NCBI RefSeq assembly: GCF_025566885.1
Contig: NZ_JAOQJQ010000004.1
Coordinates: 248,001-312,000 of the forward strand
Length of the DNA: 64,000 nt
Direction of reading: 5' to 3'
Origin: Brotonthovivens ammoniilytica
GTDB lineage: Bacteria; Bacillota; Clostridia; Lachnospirales; Lachnospiraceae
In this document: piece by piece, positions 32,055-41,627 of the stretch
Layout: the number at the start of each line of letters is the position of its first letter
How positions within the stretch are numbered: position 1 is the first letter of the stretch
The notes under the pieces: model-generated
The model's input: the letters and a program-made list of their open reading frames with translations, nothing else
What the model was told of the DNA's origin: nothing
Database searches by the model: none
Made by a program: the position numbers and the translations under genes

Positions 32055-33038
32055 TTAAATCACTTTATATAGTTGGTCTGTCTTTGGAGGTTCCAGAAAC
32101 CTGTGTTCCTCTCCATTTATCAAAACACGGTCATTTCCCTTAACCGCCTTGCCTACAACAGTCCCATGGATTCCGTTTTTCTCTAGATCCCGCACAAGCT
32201 GATTTCCGTCCGCTGCGGCAATAAGCATACTTCCGCTGGATATCAGCTCATAAGGATTAATTCCAAAAAATTCGCAGACCTCCACCGTCTCCTGCCGGAT
32301 TGGAATTTTCTTTAAATCAATTTCAAGTCCGATGCCGGAAGCTTCCGCCATCTCCCAGAGGGCTCCAAAGATACCGCCCTCTGTTACATCATGCATGGCG
32401 TGAACCCCTGTTTTTACTGCCACAGCCCCATCCGCAACTACAGAAAGGTACTGCTCTAGCTCTCTGGCAGCCGCTACAAAACCGGCAGGAAAACGCGATA
32501 AAAGTTCCTGCTCTTTTTCTTTCGCCAAAATTACTGTTCCTTCAATAGCTATCCATTTTGTGATAACAATATCATCTCCAGGCTTTGCTCCGGCTGTAGA
32601 TACCATCTGATTTTTTTTCACTTTCCCGATACCTGTAACTGTTAAAAGAGGCTGATTAACTGCCTTTGTCACCTCTGTATGGCCGCCTACAACCTGGACA
32701 TTATATTTTTCACATTCGCCGTCGATCTGCTGCATCATTTCCCTGATCTGCAGTTCTGTAATATCCTCAGGAAACAGCGCCGTCAGCAAAACACCCACAG
32801 GCTGTGCACCGGCGCTGGCCAGATCATTCAGTGTAATCAGCATGGCCATCTTTCCAATGTCCTGCACCGTTCCGGTAATCGGGTCTGTAGACACCACAAA
32901 CAGTTCATCCTCCTTCAGGGCAATTGCCGCGCAGTCCTCCCCCACGCCGGCCCCCTGGCAGACCTCTTTCCTTTTAGTATGTAACTGTTTAAAAACAGAT
33001 CTTTTTAATACACTCTCTGGTAATTTTCCAATTTTCAT
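32055..33038 (-). CDS. AIR synthase-family protein, HypE-like
   Basis: 327 residues with the PurM/HypE fold pattern: GEDCAAIAL near the start, VSTDPITGTVQD, LNDLASAGAQPVGVL, VVGGHTEVT and MHDVTEGGIFGALWEMAE. The C-terminal cysteine tail of real HypE (needed for thiocyanate transfer in hydrogenase maturation) is absent and no hyp genes are near, so the substrate is open. It stands alone between the Lrp gene and the VanW-type gene. Confidence 0.85.
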   Translation of the reverse strand: MKIGKLPESVLKRSVFKQLHTKRKEVCQGAGVGEDCAAIALKEDELFVVSTDPITGTVQDIGKMAMLITLNDLASAGAQPVGVLLTALFPEDITELQIREMMQQIDGECEKYNVQVVGGHTEVTKAVNQPLLTVTGIGKVKKNQMVSTAGAKPGDDIVITKWIAIEGTVILAKEKEQELLSRFPAGFVAAARELEQYLSVVADGAVAVKTGVHAMHDVTEGGIFGALWEMAEASGIGLEIDLKKIPIRQETVEVCEFFGINPYELISSGSMLIAAADGNQLVRDLEKNGIHGTVVGKAVKGNDRVLINGEEHRFLEPPKTDQLYKVI

Positions 33039-33114
33039 CTTTCTTCTATTCTCCGGAAATATTCTTAATATTTTTCCTCTGTCTTTCTTAATTCGCTATT
33101 AATATCTATGCAGG

Positions 33115-33142
33115 CAGGGCTGTCTCCTCTGAGACAGCCCTG
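33115..33142. terminator. Strong hairpin between VanW-type and HypE-like genes
   Basis: A perfect 12-bp stem CAGGGCTGTCTC/GAGACAGCCCTG with a four-base loop. No clear T-run on either side, so it may be a weak terminator or an RNA-stabilising element. Confidence 0.55.
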
Positions 33143-33194
33143 TCATACATTGCGGCGCCCTGACACCTGATGCTGCAGAGCCCCGCTTTAAATA

Positions 33195-34784
33195 TCATTC
33201 TTCAGATTTTTTATCATCTGTATCCTGTTTATTCTGATCAGAGCCCGAATTTTCAGGCTTCTGATTTTCAGAATCCTGTTTCTCCTGTTCTTCCTTCTTC
33301 TGCTCTTCTTCTTTTTTCTGTTCTTCCTGCTTTTTATCTGCTTCCTGCTGAGCCTTCCATTTTGAAACAGCTGCCTTTACAGTTCCCAGATCACCGCTGG
33401 CAATGGCCTTTTTAATAGCAGCGCTGGCTTCTTCACTGGCACCGCCCAGACCTACCTCATAAATTGCAGGAGATGCGTTGTAGGTGCTCTTGTTAAATAC
33501 CTCCCGGCTTTTTTCTACCCCTCCAACTTTTACGACTTTCCAGAGCTGGGCTTTCCTTCCGGTATGGGAACTTTGAACCTTTGTGATACTGCCCAGGGCA
33601 GCACCTGATGTTTTAAACTCCGTCTTTGGCTGCGTAGTACTTAAAGTCTCACTTTCAAAGATAACCTCCCGGTCAGAATCCCTTGTCTCCTGTCCGTAAA
33701 TAGTAAAATACAGCTCTCTGCCGCTTGTATATCCTTCAATATAAACAGGTGTTTTTGTATTATTTTTAAACTTCAGATTTTTATAGGTTCCCGCAATGGC
33801 CGCATCACTGGAAGGATCTACATAAGATACAATCATAGAGTGGGCAAACCTCTCCGTAATTTCAAGCTCCGCCCGGATTACAGCATTATAAAGCGTAGTT
33901 GATACCTGGCAGACGCCGCCTCCATATGACTGCACGGTTGTTCCATTCTCATAAGAACCGGCCAGCGCATATCCATGCTCTGCATCCATAGGCGAGATCA
34001 CATCATACACCGAAAATTCTTCTCCGGGGTAAATTACACTGCCATTTATTTTTCCCGCCGCGGTCTGAATATTTTTCACCCTGCCGGACGCTGAAGAGCT
34101 GAAGTTTGTATGGTAGGTCCCCAGAACATCCTTCACTTTCGAAAGCTCCTCTTTGGAGCCCTTAGGCTCTGCAGTGCTTACTTCTAGTTCTATCTGCGCA
34201 TCGGATTTCCAGCCCTCTGCAAAATACTGATCTACAGTTTCCAATGATTTTTCTATATTTACTTCCACGCCGGCCTCACCGTCAATCACTGTAAACGCTC
34301 CGTTTTTCCTCTCAAGGCCGAAATCTTTCGCGTCCTGTCCCAGATCATCTTTATGCTCTTCTAAATATTTGGTGGTTTTTTCTTTATCAGCCTTTAAAAT
34401 AACCGGAAATACTTTATCCTCGTGTTCAAGATCTTTGTTAGCTTTATATCTGGAAATAAGATTTCCTGTTTTCCCATAGTTCAGCGCATCCTCCGCCACA
34501 GTCTCATCACCCCAGACCAGCCCCAGCTCTTCAACTGTTGCCGTGATGGTGTTTTTTCCGGCTTTTAATGTAACTTCCTCATCCTGAAGCTCCTTCACAT
34601 ATTCTTCTACTGCTTTGGATGCCTCTTCTTCCGTCATTCCGCTCACATCAACTTCCCCGATATGAATCCTTTGTGCAATTGTACCCGCCGAATCCTTCTC
34701 AGACTGTGCTGATACTCCTGCTGTTAAAGCAGTTACCGCAGCGGCTGCTGCCGCAACAGCACAAATATACTTCCATCTTCTCAT
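33195..34784 (-). CDS. VanW-family exported cell-wall protein
   Basis: 529 residues. N-terminal signal or membrane anchor (1-27), a peptidoglycan-binding-4-like region (about 40-200, IGEVDVSGMTEEEASKAVEE), a VanW domain (about 225-360) with YPGEEFSVYDVISP and QSYGGGVCQVSTTLYNAVIR, a G5-like region, and a long Lys/Glu/Gln-rich tail. VanW domains are common in sporulating Clostridia outside any vancomycin cluster; no vanA/B ligase is near, so no resistance is implied. Role in wall metabolism is inferred. Confidence 0.88.
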   Translation of the reverse strand: MRRWKYICAVAAAAAAVTALTAGVSAQSEKDSAGTIAQRIHIGEVDVSGMTEEEASKAVEEYVKELQDEEVTLKAGKNTITATVEELGLVWGDETVAEDALNYGKTGNLISRYKANKDLEHEDKVFPVILKADKEKTTKYLEEHKDDLGQDAKDFGLERKNGAFTVIDGEAGVEVNIEKSLETVDQYFAEGWKSDAQIELEVSTAEPKGSKEELSKVKDVLGTYHTNFSSSASGRVKNIQTAAGKINGSVIYPGEEFSVYDVISPMDAEHGYALAGSYENGTTVQSYGGGVCQVSTTLYNAVIRAELEITERFAHSMIVSYVDPSSDAAIAGTYKNLKFKNNTKTPVYIEGYTSGRELYFTIYGQETRDSDREVIFESETLSTTQPKTEFKTSGAALGSITKVQSSHTGRKAQLWKVVKVGGVEKSREVFNKSTYNASPAIYEVGLGGASEEASAAIKKAIASGDLGTVKAAVSKWKAQQEADKKQEEQKKEEEQKKEEQEKQDSENQKPENSGSDQNKQDTDDKKSEE

Positions 34785-34911
34785 AAATGCTGCGTCCTCT
34801 CTTCAGAAAACAGATCTTTCATCTGCCCTGCCACTCACCTAACGAACACACCAGCGCCTTACTGGCATTTGTGGATTATTGTATCACATTTCTATCCGTT
34901 TTCAATAGTGC

Positions 34912-35016
34912 CTATACAACAAGCGCTGACAGTACCATAGTAACAACCATGGCAATAATTAATACAATTACAATTACGGCTGCCGCCACTCTTTTTTTTC
35001 TGGAATTTCTATACAT
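34912..35016 (-). CDS. 34-aa membrane peptide coupled to the exonuclease gene
   Basis: Begins MYRNSRKKRVAAAVIVIVLI and ends in a hydrophobic MVLSALVV: a basic N-terminus and one membrane helix. The start ATG overlaps the exonuclease stop (ATGTATAG), giving tight coupling. Such a peptide fits the pattern of small membrane peptides seen in Lachnospiraceae; the role is unknown. Confidence 0.6.
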   Translation of the reverse strand: MYRNSRKKRVAAAVIVIVLIIAMVVTMVLSALVV

Positions 35017-35737
35017 GCTCCCTGCCTTCCCTCCTTCTGCCACAGGCAGATAAAATCTGATCAATCATTCTGGATGCCTCACTTCTGGTAAGACTTTCAA
35101 TTTCAATATCTGTACTTATTTTATGATATGATATCAAATCCATCAAGTCTCTTTTTTGCGCGGGAGTTAAAGGGCCCTGCTTCTTTGCCTTATATTGAAG
35201 GGGCCGTGGAACAAATAGTTCCGGATACCTTTCTGCATATTCCTCCTGGAGAATCTCAAATAAATCTGCCGTTAATCCTGCATCTGACAGCGCCCTGTGC
35301 TTCTGCTTACTGCATAGTCCATAATATCTGCCCAGATATTCCAATCGTTTAGATTCTAACTGCGGAAGACATTTCCTTGCAATTTTCAGCGTATCAACAG
35401 CCTGTTTCTGATAATTAATATCATAATTAACCGCACATTGCTTTAAAAATCCATAATCAAATATAATATTGTGGCCAAGCAATGGCAATTCCCCGCAAAA
35501 CTCAATAAGCTTAAGCAGCGCCTCCTTATCTTCTTTGGCACCTTCAAGCATTTTTGATGAAATACCGGTGAGCGCTTCCACCTGTTTTGTCAGCTTTCTA
35601 TGGGGATTAACAAAACATTGAAACAGAGCCGTCGTTTTGTGAGATACCACTCTCACTGCTCCGATTTCCAGTATTCTGTCACGCCGGGCATTTAGTCCTG
35701 TCATTTCAAGGTCCAGCGCAACATAGGAATCTAACAT
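35009..35737 (-). CDS. DnaQ/PolC-type 3'-5' exonuclease
   Basis: 242 residues with the DEDDh active site: ALDLEMTG (motif I, near 8), GHNIIFDYGFL (motif II, near 90) and HRALSDAGLT (motif III, near 150). The last 70 residues are an extra helical domain absent from DNA polymerase epsilon subunits. Likely acts in DNA repair or RNA turnover. It overlaps nth by seven bases, which supports a repair role. Confidence 0.88.
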   Translation of the reverse strand: MLDSYVALDLEMTGLNARRDRILEIGAVRVVSHKTTALFQCFVNPHRKLTKQVEALTGISSKMLEGAKEDKEALLKLIEFCGELPLLGHNIIFDYGFLKQCAVNYDINYQKQAVDTLKIARKCLPQLESKRLEYLGRYYGLCSKQKHRALSDAGLTADLFEILQEEYAERYPELFVPRPLQYKAKKQGPLTPAQKRDLMDLISYHKISTDIEIESLTRSEASRMIDQILSACGRRREGREHV

Positions 35738-36363
35738 TTCTTATCCTCAGCCTGGCATAAATCACTGAGAAAACATTCCCCGCATTTTGGATTTCTGGCA
35801 GTACAGATTTCCCGTCCCAGTGTAATAATCTGCATATTATATAAAATCCAGTGATCCTTAGGCAGCACTTTCATTAAATCATACTCTGCCTTTTCCGGAT
35901 CTGATTCCTTCGTAAAGCCCAGCCGCTTAGAAATTCGTTTTACATGGGTATCCACTACAATGCTGGGGTCGTTATAGATATTTCCACGAATCACATTCGC
36001 CGTCTTTCGTCCCACTCCGGCCAGAGAAGTAAGATCCGAAAGATCTGACGGCACTTCTCCCTGAAACTCCTCTATGAGACGTCTGGCACATAAAATAATA
36101 TTTCTGGCCTTATTTCGGTAAAATCCGGTAGAATGAATATCCTGTTCCAATTCCGCTATATCTGCATCCGCAAACTTCTGCAGCGTATCATACTTGACAA
36201 ATAAGTCTTTTGTAACAATATTAACTCTGGCGTCCGTACACTGCGCACTAAGAATCACTGCTATTAATAACTGCCAGGCATTGTCATGATTCAGATAACA
36301 GATAAAATCCGTACCATAAGCAGTATCCAGCCGGTTTAAGATTTCTTTTGTCCGTTTAGTCAT
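35731..36363 (-). CDS. nth: Endonuclease III (DNA glycosylase/AP lyase)
   Basis: 210 residues, the usual length. Helix-hairpin-helix with the catalytic lysine (LAGVGRKTANVI, near 118), catalytic aspartate in VVDTHVKRISKRLG (near 138), and the C-terminal [4Fe-4S] cysteines in CTARNPKCGECFLSDLC. Removes oxidised pyrimidines. Coupled with the exonuclease gene. Confidence 0.97.
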   Translation of the reverse strand: MTKRTKEILNRLDTAYGTDFICYLNHDNAWQLLIAVILSAQCTDARVNIVTKDLFVKYDTLQKFADADIAELEQDIHSTGFYRNKARNIILCARRLIEEFQGEVPSDLSDLTSLAGVGRKTANVIRGNIYNDPSIVVDTHVKRISKRLGFTKESDPEKAEYDLMKVLPKDHWILYNMQIITLGREICTARNPKCGECFLSDLCQAEDKKC

Positions 36364-36399
36364 AGTTTTCTCCTCTTTTAAAGTGCTTTATTCATACTA

Positions 36400-38136
36400 T
36401 TACTGCCAGAGGGCAAGATCAGCAAAAGAAATTTTTGCCTGTCCGTTTAATGGATTTTTCTGTTCATACTCAAACAAAATCCATATTTTTCCATTGTTTC
36501 CGCTCATGTATTTTTTTGCATCCTTCTCTCTAAGTATTTCTGTTTTTCCTATAAATTTTGCAGAAAACCTCTCCAGATGACAGTATTTTTTCTCTTTCCC
36601 TTCATGCCGCAGATATGTAAGCTGAGCTTTCCTCCATAATGACAAATCTTCCGCCCAGAATGGACGGCTCTTCATATTTTCTCTGGCATACAGATCAAAT
36701 AAAAGAGCTTCCCCCGCATACTCTTCCTGCTCAGGAAAACGTTCCCGTACAAATTCCAGAAGAATTTCACTGCGGCGCATTCTGCTGAAATTCTGCCCGT
36801 AATACCCCATCTTAAAATAAAAATCCCCAAGTTCCTGATACATCCGGAAGGGACTTTGATACTCCGCTTCCAGTATATGCAGGGCCTGTTCAAACTGATG
36901 ACTATTATAATGAATTTCTACCATTTCTTCAATTCTACGTATCTTTAAAATGTCATCAAAACTCAGCCACCGGGTAGAAAGCACTTCATAAGGGGGTTTT
37001 CTTCTATATAAAATCTGGTAATCTTCACAATGCTCATACATATGAGAGCCCTTTAAAATTTTTAAAAACCCAAGCTGAAGCTGTTCCGGGTGCAGATTAT
37101 ATATTTCATCAAAAGAATTTTGAAAACTGAAAAAATCTTCAAATGGAAGACCTGCAATCAGATCCAGGTGCTGATGTACATTCCCGCCCTCCTGTATTCT
37201 GCATACAATATTTTTTAGTTTAGGAAGATCCATTCTCCGTCTGATCTCTTTGATTGTCTGAGGATTTGCAGACTGAACCCCTATTTCCAGCTGAATCAGC
37301 CCCGGCCTCATCCTTCCAATCAGTTCCAGCTGTTCCTCCTCTAAAAGATCTGCTGAGACCTCAAAATGAAAATTTGTTATCCCGTTGTCATGTTCCAGCA
37401 GATACTGCCAGATAGCGTCCGCATGACTGCGATTGCAGTTAAAAGTTCTATCTATAAACTTCACCTGCGGCACTTTATGATCAATAAAAAACTGAAGTTC
37501 TTTCCGTACAAGCTCCAGCTTTCTGAATCTTAGCCTTTTATCCACAGAAGAAAGACAGTAACTGCAGGAATAAGGACATCCTCTGCTTGATTCATAATAA
37601 ATAATTCTATGCTCAAATTCTGTCAGATCTCCATAACAAAAAGGCAGCATATTCATATCCAGAATATCCCGCTCTCCGGTCTTTACAATCTTCTGACTTT
37701 CGTCCCTAAATACAAGTCCTGCAATCTCATTCAAATGCGCTTTGCCTGTTCCTCTGTAATATCTGCTCAGCTCCAGAAATGTCTGCTCGCCCTCCCCGCG
37801 CATCACACCGCGAAAGGCAGGATTCTCCTTCACAAACTGTTCTGTTTCAAAGGAAACCTCAGGGCCTCCTGCCCAGATCTCCATCCCCGGACACAGACGT
37901 TTTAATTCATACGCAAGTTCCTTTACATATTCAATATTCCATATATAGCAGGAAAAACACAAAACATCCGGCCGTTTCCGATATAATGCTTCCAATATAT
38001 CTTCTATCCGGTGGTTAATGGTATACTCCGCCAGCTCTGTCTCCTCACCGTACTTGCGGGCATAGGCCCGCAGACTGTAAACTGCCAGATTTGAGTGAAT
38101 GTACTTTGCGTTAATCGCCGTTAATAAAATATTCAT
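36400..38136 (-). CDS. B12-binding-domain radical SAM protein
   Basis: 578 residues. Residues 1-150 are a cobalamin-binding-like Rossmann domain (MNILLTAINAKYIHSNLAVY ... GGPEV). The radical SAM cluster CPYSCSYC lies near 184, followed by the TIM-barrel region (LIQLEIGVQSANPQTIKEI). A helical C-terminal domain (about 400-578) resembles DUF4080. It overlaps the corrinoid protein gene by 26 bases. Family members methylate or rearrange various substrates; this one's substrate is unknown. Confidence 0.88.
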   Translation of the reverse strand: MNILLTAINAKYIHSNLAVYSLRAYARKYGEETELAEYTINHRIEDILEALYRKRPDVLCFSCYIWNIEYVKELAYELKRLCPGMEIWAGGPEVSFETEQFVKENPAFRGVMRGEGEQTFLELSRYYRGTGKAHLNEIAGLVFRDESQKIVKTGERDILDMNMLPFCYGDLTEFEHRIIYYESSRGCPYSCSYCLSSVDKRLRFRKLELVRKELQFFIDHKVPQVKFIDRTFNCNRSHADAIWQYLLEHDNGITNFHFEVSADLLEEEQLELIGRMRPGLIQLEIGVQSANPQTIKEIRRRMDLPKLKNIVCRIQEGGNVHQHLDLIAGLPFEDFFSFQNSFDEIYNLHPEQLQLGFLKILKGSHMYEHCEDYQILYRRKPPYEVLSTRWLSFDDILKIRRIEEMVEIHYNSHQFEQALHILEAEYQSPFRMYQELGDFYFKMGYYGQNFSRMRRSEILLEFVRERFPEQEEYAGEALLFDLYARENMKSRPFWAEDLSLWRKAQLTYLRHEGKEKKYCHLERFSAKFIGKTEILREKDAKKYMSGNNGKIWILFEYEQKNPLNGQAKISFADLALWQ

Positions 38137-38803
38137 TTACTGCTTTACATCTCCCATTTTCCTGCATCCATTTTTTTGCTTTCAGCGCGGCTTCCCCGGC
38201 ATCTCCCGTATAGATATCCGCCCCTATCCGATGGGCATAGCGGCCTGTAACAGGCGCCCCGCCAATCATTACACAATACTTATTTCTCAGCCCCTTATTC
38301 TCCAGAAGCTTTATAACACCCTGAATCTGAGGCATTGTAGTGGTAAGCATCGCCGACATACAGATGATATCCGCGTTCACCTCTTCCGCTTTTTTTATTA
38401 AAGCATCCGCCGATACGTCACATCCCATATTATATACTTTAAACCCTACGTTGCGCAGCATCATACTGACAAGATTTAATCCAATATCATGAAGATCTCC
38501 CCGGACAGTAGCCGTTACTGCCGTCCCTAAGGTTTTTGCCATTTCCAGTCCCATAGATTCCTCAACGACAACCGTAGCCACATTCATCGCCCGGGAAGCC
38601 AGAATTACATCCGGCACAAACTTAAGATCGGAAGAAAATGCTTCCGCAATTTTATCCATGGCTTTTAACAAACATCTGTCAATAATAACCTGCCCCTCAA
38701 GTCCATCTTCCAGAGCCTGTTCAATAAGCTTTTTTGCCCCTTTGGCTTTTCCATTTTGAATAGCCTGGCGAATATCCTCCAGCATTTGTTCCCGATCTTT
38801 CAT
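38111..38803 (-). CDS. Corrinoid protein (methyltransferase cobalamin subunit)
   Basis: 230 residues. An N-terminal four-helix cap (1-90) and a B12-binding domain with the lower-ligand motif RGDLHDIGLNL (DxHxxG, near 118), ADIICMSAMLTTTMPQIQ and MIGGAPVTGRYA. Such proteins carry a methyl group from a substrate methyltransferase to tetrahydrofolate or another acceptor (MtaC/MtbC/MtvC type). It is followed by the radical SAM gene and preceded by the activator gene. Confidence 0.93.
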   Translation of the reverse strand: MKDREQMLEDIRQAIQNGKAKGAKKLIEQALEDGLEGQVIIDRCLLKAMDKIAEAFSSDLKFVPDVILASRAMNVATVVVEESMGLEMAKTLGTAVTATVRGDLHDIGLNLVSMMLRNVGFKVYNMGCDVSADALIKKAEEVNADIICMSAMLTTTMPQIQGVIKLLENKGLRNKYCVMIGGAPVTGRYAHRIGADIYTGDAGEAALKAKKWMQENGRCKAVNEYFINGD

Positions 38804-38940
38804 TCATACCTCTTTCTTCTCCCGGCCCCCTTCCGGAAGCCAGTCTTTTGTTAAATAAAATGTTGGCGCACATTTTTGTCTGCTTCAGACTGCTGTAACC
38901 ATATCACTGCCTTCTGCCGGTGCGCCGCCATACAGGCATT

Positions 38941-40509
38941 TTATTCAAAAAACATATAATCCGTATAAAAACGGTTAAAATCTTTATCTGTTGACAGTGC
39001 AATTTCTTCTGAAGTTTCAATAATATGCTCCATACGCTCTTGTGCATCATCCTGTGTCAGATAAGTAACCGTTCCCCCCAGAGAGCTGTTTCCCACTGCA
39101 GTAATTTTATCATGAAGCTCCTCCGGAAGCAAACCAATGCCAATAGCCTTCTCCAGATTGATTTTATAGCCAAAGCCTCCTGCAAGATATACTTGATCAA
39201 CTTCATCGTACCCTATGCCGTATCTGAGCAGCAGAGTTTCAACGCCGGCCCGTACTGCTGATTTCGCCAGCTGTATTTCTCTGACATCCTGCTGTGTAAA
39301 AGTGATCTTTTCTCCGTCAGCCTTCTTCGCCAGCAGATACCCGTCGTCAAAATAATCTTCATCCAGCATTCCGGTTTCGTCAATCAGCTCTTCCCTGAGC
39401 AGTTCGTTCACTGTTTCAATAACGCCGGTACCGCACAAACCGATGGGGGCCTGATGGCCTATGGTTTTTACATGAACCTCTCCGTCTTTAATTTCAACTC
39501 CGCAAATGGCTCCTTTTACAGAACCCATGCCGCAGGAGATATTTCCACCCTCAAAGGCCGGCCCCGCCGCTGTGGATGTAACCATGATTTTCTCACAGTT
39601 TCCCAGTCCCATTTCTCCGTTAGTTCCAAGGTCCAGCAGCAGACACGGCTTTTTCGCTCTATCCATGCCGCAGGATAACATTCCGGCAGAAATATCAGCT
39701 CCTACATAAGTAGAAATACCCGGAAGCAATGTGATTTTTACATCTGCAAAACCTCTCTCTGCACCTCCGAAAAGCTCCTCAAATGTACAGTAAATAGTTC
39801 CGATATTGACAGGTGTAAACGGAAATACCCCCAGCGTTTCGCAGGAATATCCCATCAAAAGATGTCCCATTGTGGTATTCCCGGCAATCACAATCTGCCT
39901 AAGCTTTTGGGGAGCTGCCGCTCCTTCTTCTAGCACCTGTAAGATGCCATCATATAAATCTCTCCGGATACTGTTGGTTAACTCTTTCAGCTTCCCGTCA
40001 TTTGCCGCCTGGATTCTTGAAATCACATCTGCCCCGTAAGCCCGCTGACGGTTAATGGTTGTGTAGGTACCACAGACCTTTTTACTCTTTGCTCCAATAA
40101 GATTTAAAGCAATCGTTGTAGTCCCGATATCTATTCCAATATCATAGGCTTCTTCTATTGACCTTTGGGTATCATCAGAACGTTCCTGATAATCTGACAC
40201 GATTTCAAAGTCAGATTCATCTCCTGTTTCAATTACCACACTGCACTCCCCCGCCGGGTAAGACAGGCAGGATAAACGCCAGCCATCTTTTAATTCCTCC
40301 TCCGAAAAAAACTTCCGGTCCATATCCGTTATTTCTGTGGAGCCTTCTGTTATCTTCACTCCGCACTTTCCGCACTTTCCGGCTCCGCCGCAGGATGCAC
40401 TGATGTAGATATCATTCCGGATAAATGCATCCAGCAAAGACTCTCCCCTTTTGATTTCAATTTGTTTTTGTACTCCGTTCCTGGTGACACAGACATTATA
40501 GTTCTCCAT
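38941..40509 (-). CDS. Corrinoid activation protein, 2Fe-2S ferredoxin plus ASKHA domain (RACo/DUF4445 type)
   Basis: 522 residues from the ATG at 40509 (AAAGGAG upstream). N-terminal ferredoxin domain with Cys40, Cys46, Cys49 and a fourth Cys near 81 (RLSC) for a [2Fe-2S] cluster. The rest is an ASKHA ATPase: DIGIDIGTTTIALNL, GNTTMGHLL, LLDLGTNGEMGL and AGGFGYKINLEKA. Proteins of this type reductively reactivate accidentally oxidised Co(II) corrinoids at the expense of ATP. It lies between two corrinoid protein genes, its likely substrates. Confidence 0.93.
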   Translation of the reverse strand: MENYNVCVTRNGVQKQIEIKRGESLLDAFIRNDIYISASCGGAGKCGKCGVKITEGSTEITDMDRKFFSEEELKDGWRLSCLSYPAGECSVVIETGDESDFEIVSDYQERSDDTQRSIEEAYDIGIDIGTTTIALNLIGAKSKKVCGTYTTINRQRAYGADVISRIQAANDGKLKELTNSIRRDLYDGILQVLEEGAAAPQKLRQIVIAGNTTMGHLLMGYSCETLGVFPFTPVNIGTIYCTFEELFGGAERGFADVKITLLPGISTYVGADISAGMLSCGMDRAKKPCLLLDLGTNGEMGLGNCEKIMVTSTAAGPAFEGGNISCGMGSVKGAICGVEIKDGEVHVKTIGHQAPIGLCGTGVIETVNELLREELIDETGMLDEDYFDDGYLLAKKADGEKITFTQQDVREIQLAKSAVRAGVETLLLRYGIGYDEVDQVYLAGGFGYKINLEKAIGIGLLPEELHDKITAVGNSSLGGTVTYLTQDDAQERMEHIIETSEEIALSTDKDFNRFYTDYMFFE

Positions 40510-40745
40510 AGCAAAACTTCTCCTTTCCCGGTGCTCTCTGCCGGCGGCAGGAGCGGACAGTTTCCATTCTTTTACTTTTCCATCAGCCAAAATTTTTTCT
40601 ATTATTTATAATGCCACAAAATCAGCTCTTCGTATAGAAGAATCTATCCTAAAAATAAGACGTATTTTGGAAGAAATTCAAACATCCTCCGCCCTAGTGT
40701 ACCCCTGTATAAAGTGTTTTCGGATTGACAGGAATTCCCTAACCC

Positions 40746-40777
40746 AAAAAAGAATCCCGTAAAAGGGATTCTTTTTT
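40746..40777 (-). terminator. Intrinsic terminator after the second corrinoid protein gene
   Basis: A 13-bp stem (AAAAAAGAATCCC/GGGATTCTTTTTT) with a six-base loop; T-runs on both strands. It separates the corrinoid gene at 40808 from the activator transcript, so the activator probably has its own promoter in 40510-40740. Confidence 0.9.
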
Positions 40778-40807
40778 GGATATAATAAATATTACTAATA
40801 ATTGGAA

Positions 40808-41446
40808 TTATTTCTCAGTTACAGCTTTTTTTGCAACCTCTGCAGCTGTTGCTGCATCTGGTGTATAATAATCTGCTTCGATCTGCTCAGCAAAGCTCTG
40901 GTTTACAGGAGCACCGCCAACCATAACGATATATTTATCTTTCAGTCCTCTTTCTTTTAATGCATCAATAACTGCTTTCATAGAAGGCATTGTAGTTGTA
41001 AGCAGAGCGGACATACAGATAATGTCTGCGCCAACTTCTTCTGCTTTGTCGATAAATACGTCAGGCTCCACGTCAACGCCAAGATCCACAACTTCAAAGC
41101 CAACACCTTTCATCATCATAGCTACAAGGTTTTTACCGATATCATGCAGGTCACCTTTTACAGTACCGATTACAACTTTACCTACCGGTTCATTTCCAAC
41201 TTCAATTAATTTCGGCTCTAAAATAGAAAGACCTGCGTTTAATGCACGTGCTGCAACCAGTACTTCCGGTACGAAAACTTCATTATTTTTAAATTTCTCT
41301 CCGATAATCATCATACCTGCAAGTAAGCCGTCATTTAAAATGGCTTTTGGATCCTGTCCCTCTTCCAGAGCTTCTGTTACAAGCGCTTTTACATTTTTTG
41401 CGCGGCCTTTCTGTAAAAATTCACTGATTTCTCTAATTTCTGCCAT
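40808..41446 (-). CDS. Corrinoid protein (methyltransferase cobalamin subunit)
   Basis: 212 residues with the same layout as the protein at 38111: helical cap, then KGDLHDIGKNLVAMMM (B12 lower ligand His, near 106), ADIICMSALLTTTMPSMK and MVGGAPVNQSFAEQ. The C-terminus ends in a short basic AKKAVTEK. It is preceded by AGGAGG. No methyltransferase gene is adjacent, so its methyl donor remains open. Confidence 0.94.
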   Translation of the reverse strand: MAEIREISEFLQKGRAKNVKALVTEALEEGQDPKAILNDGLLAGMMIIGEKFKNNEVFVPEVLVAARALNAGLSILEPKLIEVGNEPVGKVVIGTVKGDLHDIGKNLVAMMMKGVGFEVVDLGVDVEPDVFIDKAEEVGADIICMSALLTTTMPSMKAVIDALKERGLKDKYIVMVGGAPVNQSFAEQIEADYYTPDAATAAEVAKKAVTEK

Positions 41447-41627
41447 TGGTATCTCCTCCTAAAACTTATTACTTCCATGTGTTGTTATAACCAGTATAGC
41501 TAACATAGTTCAGCAGTTTGGTACTTTCTTTAGAATGATGGTATTTTTTTTGCCTTATTTTTTATAATCCATGCCAATCTTTATTTATTCTGCTAAAATA
41601 AATACAAAAATGATTGGAGGTCCGTCT

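Noticed and set aside
32055..33038. HypE hydrogenase maturation protein
   Set aside because: The C-terminal cysteine and hyp neighbours are missing; only the general AIR-synthase fold is supported.
33195..34784. Vancomycin resistance through VanW
   Set aside because: VanW-type domains are common in Clostridia; no vanH/A/X or vanR/S genes are near.
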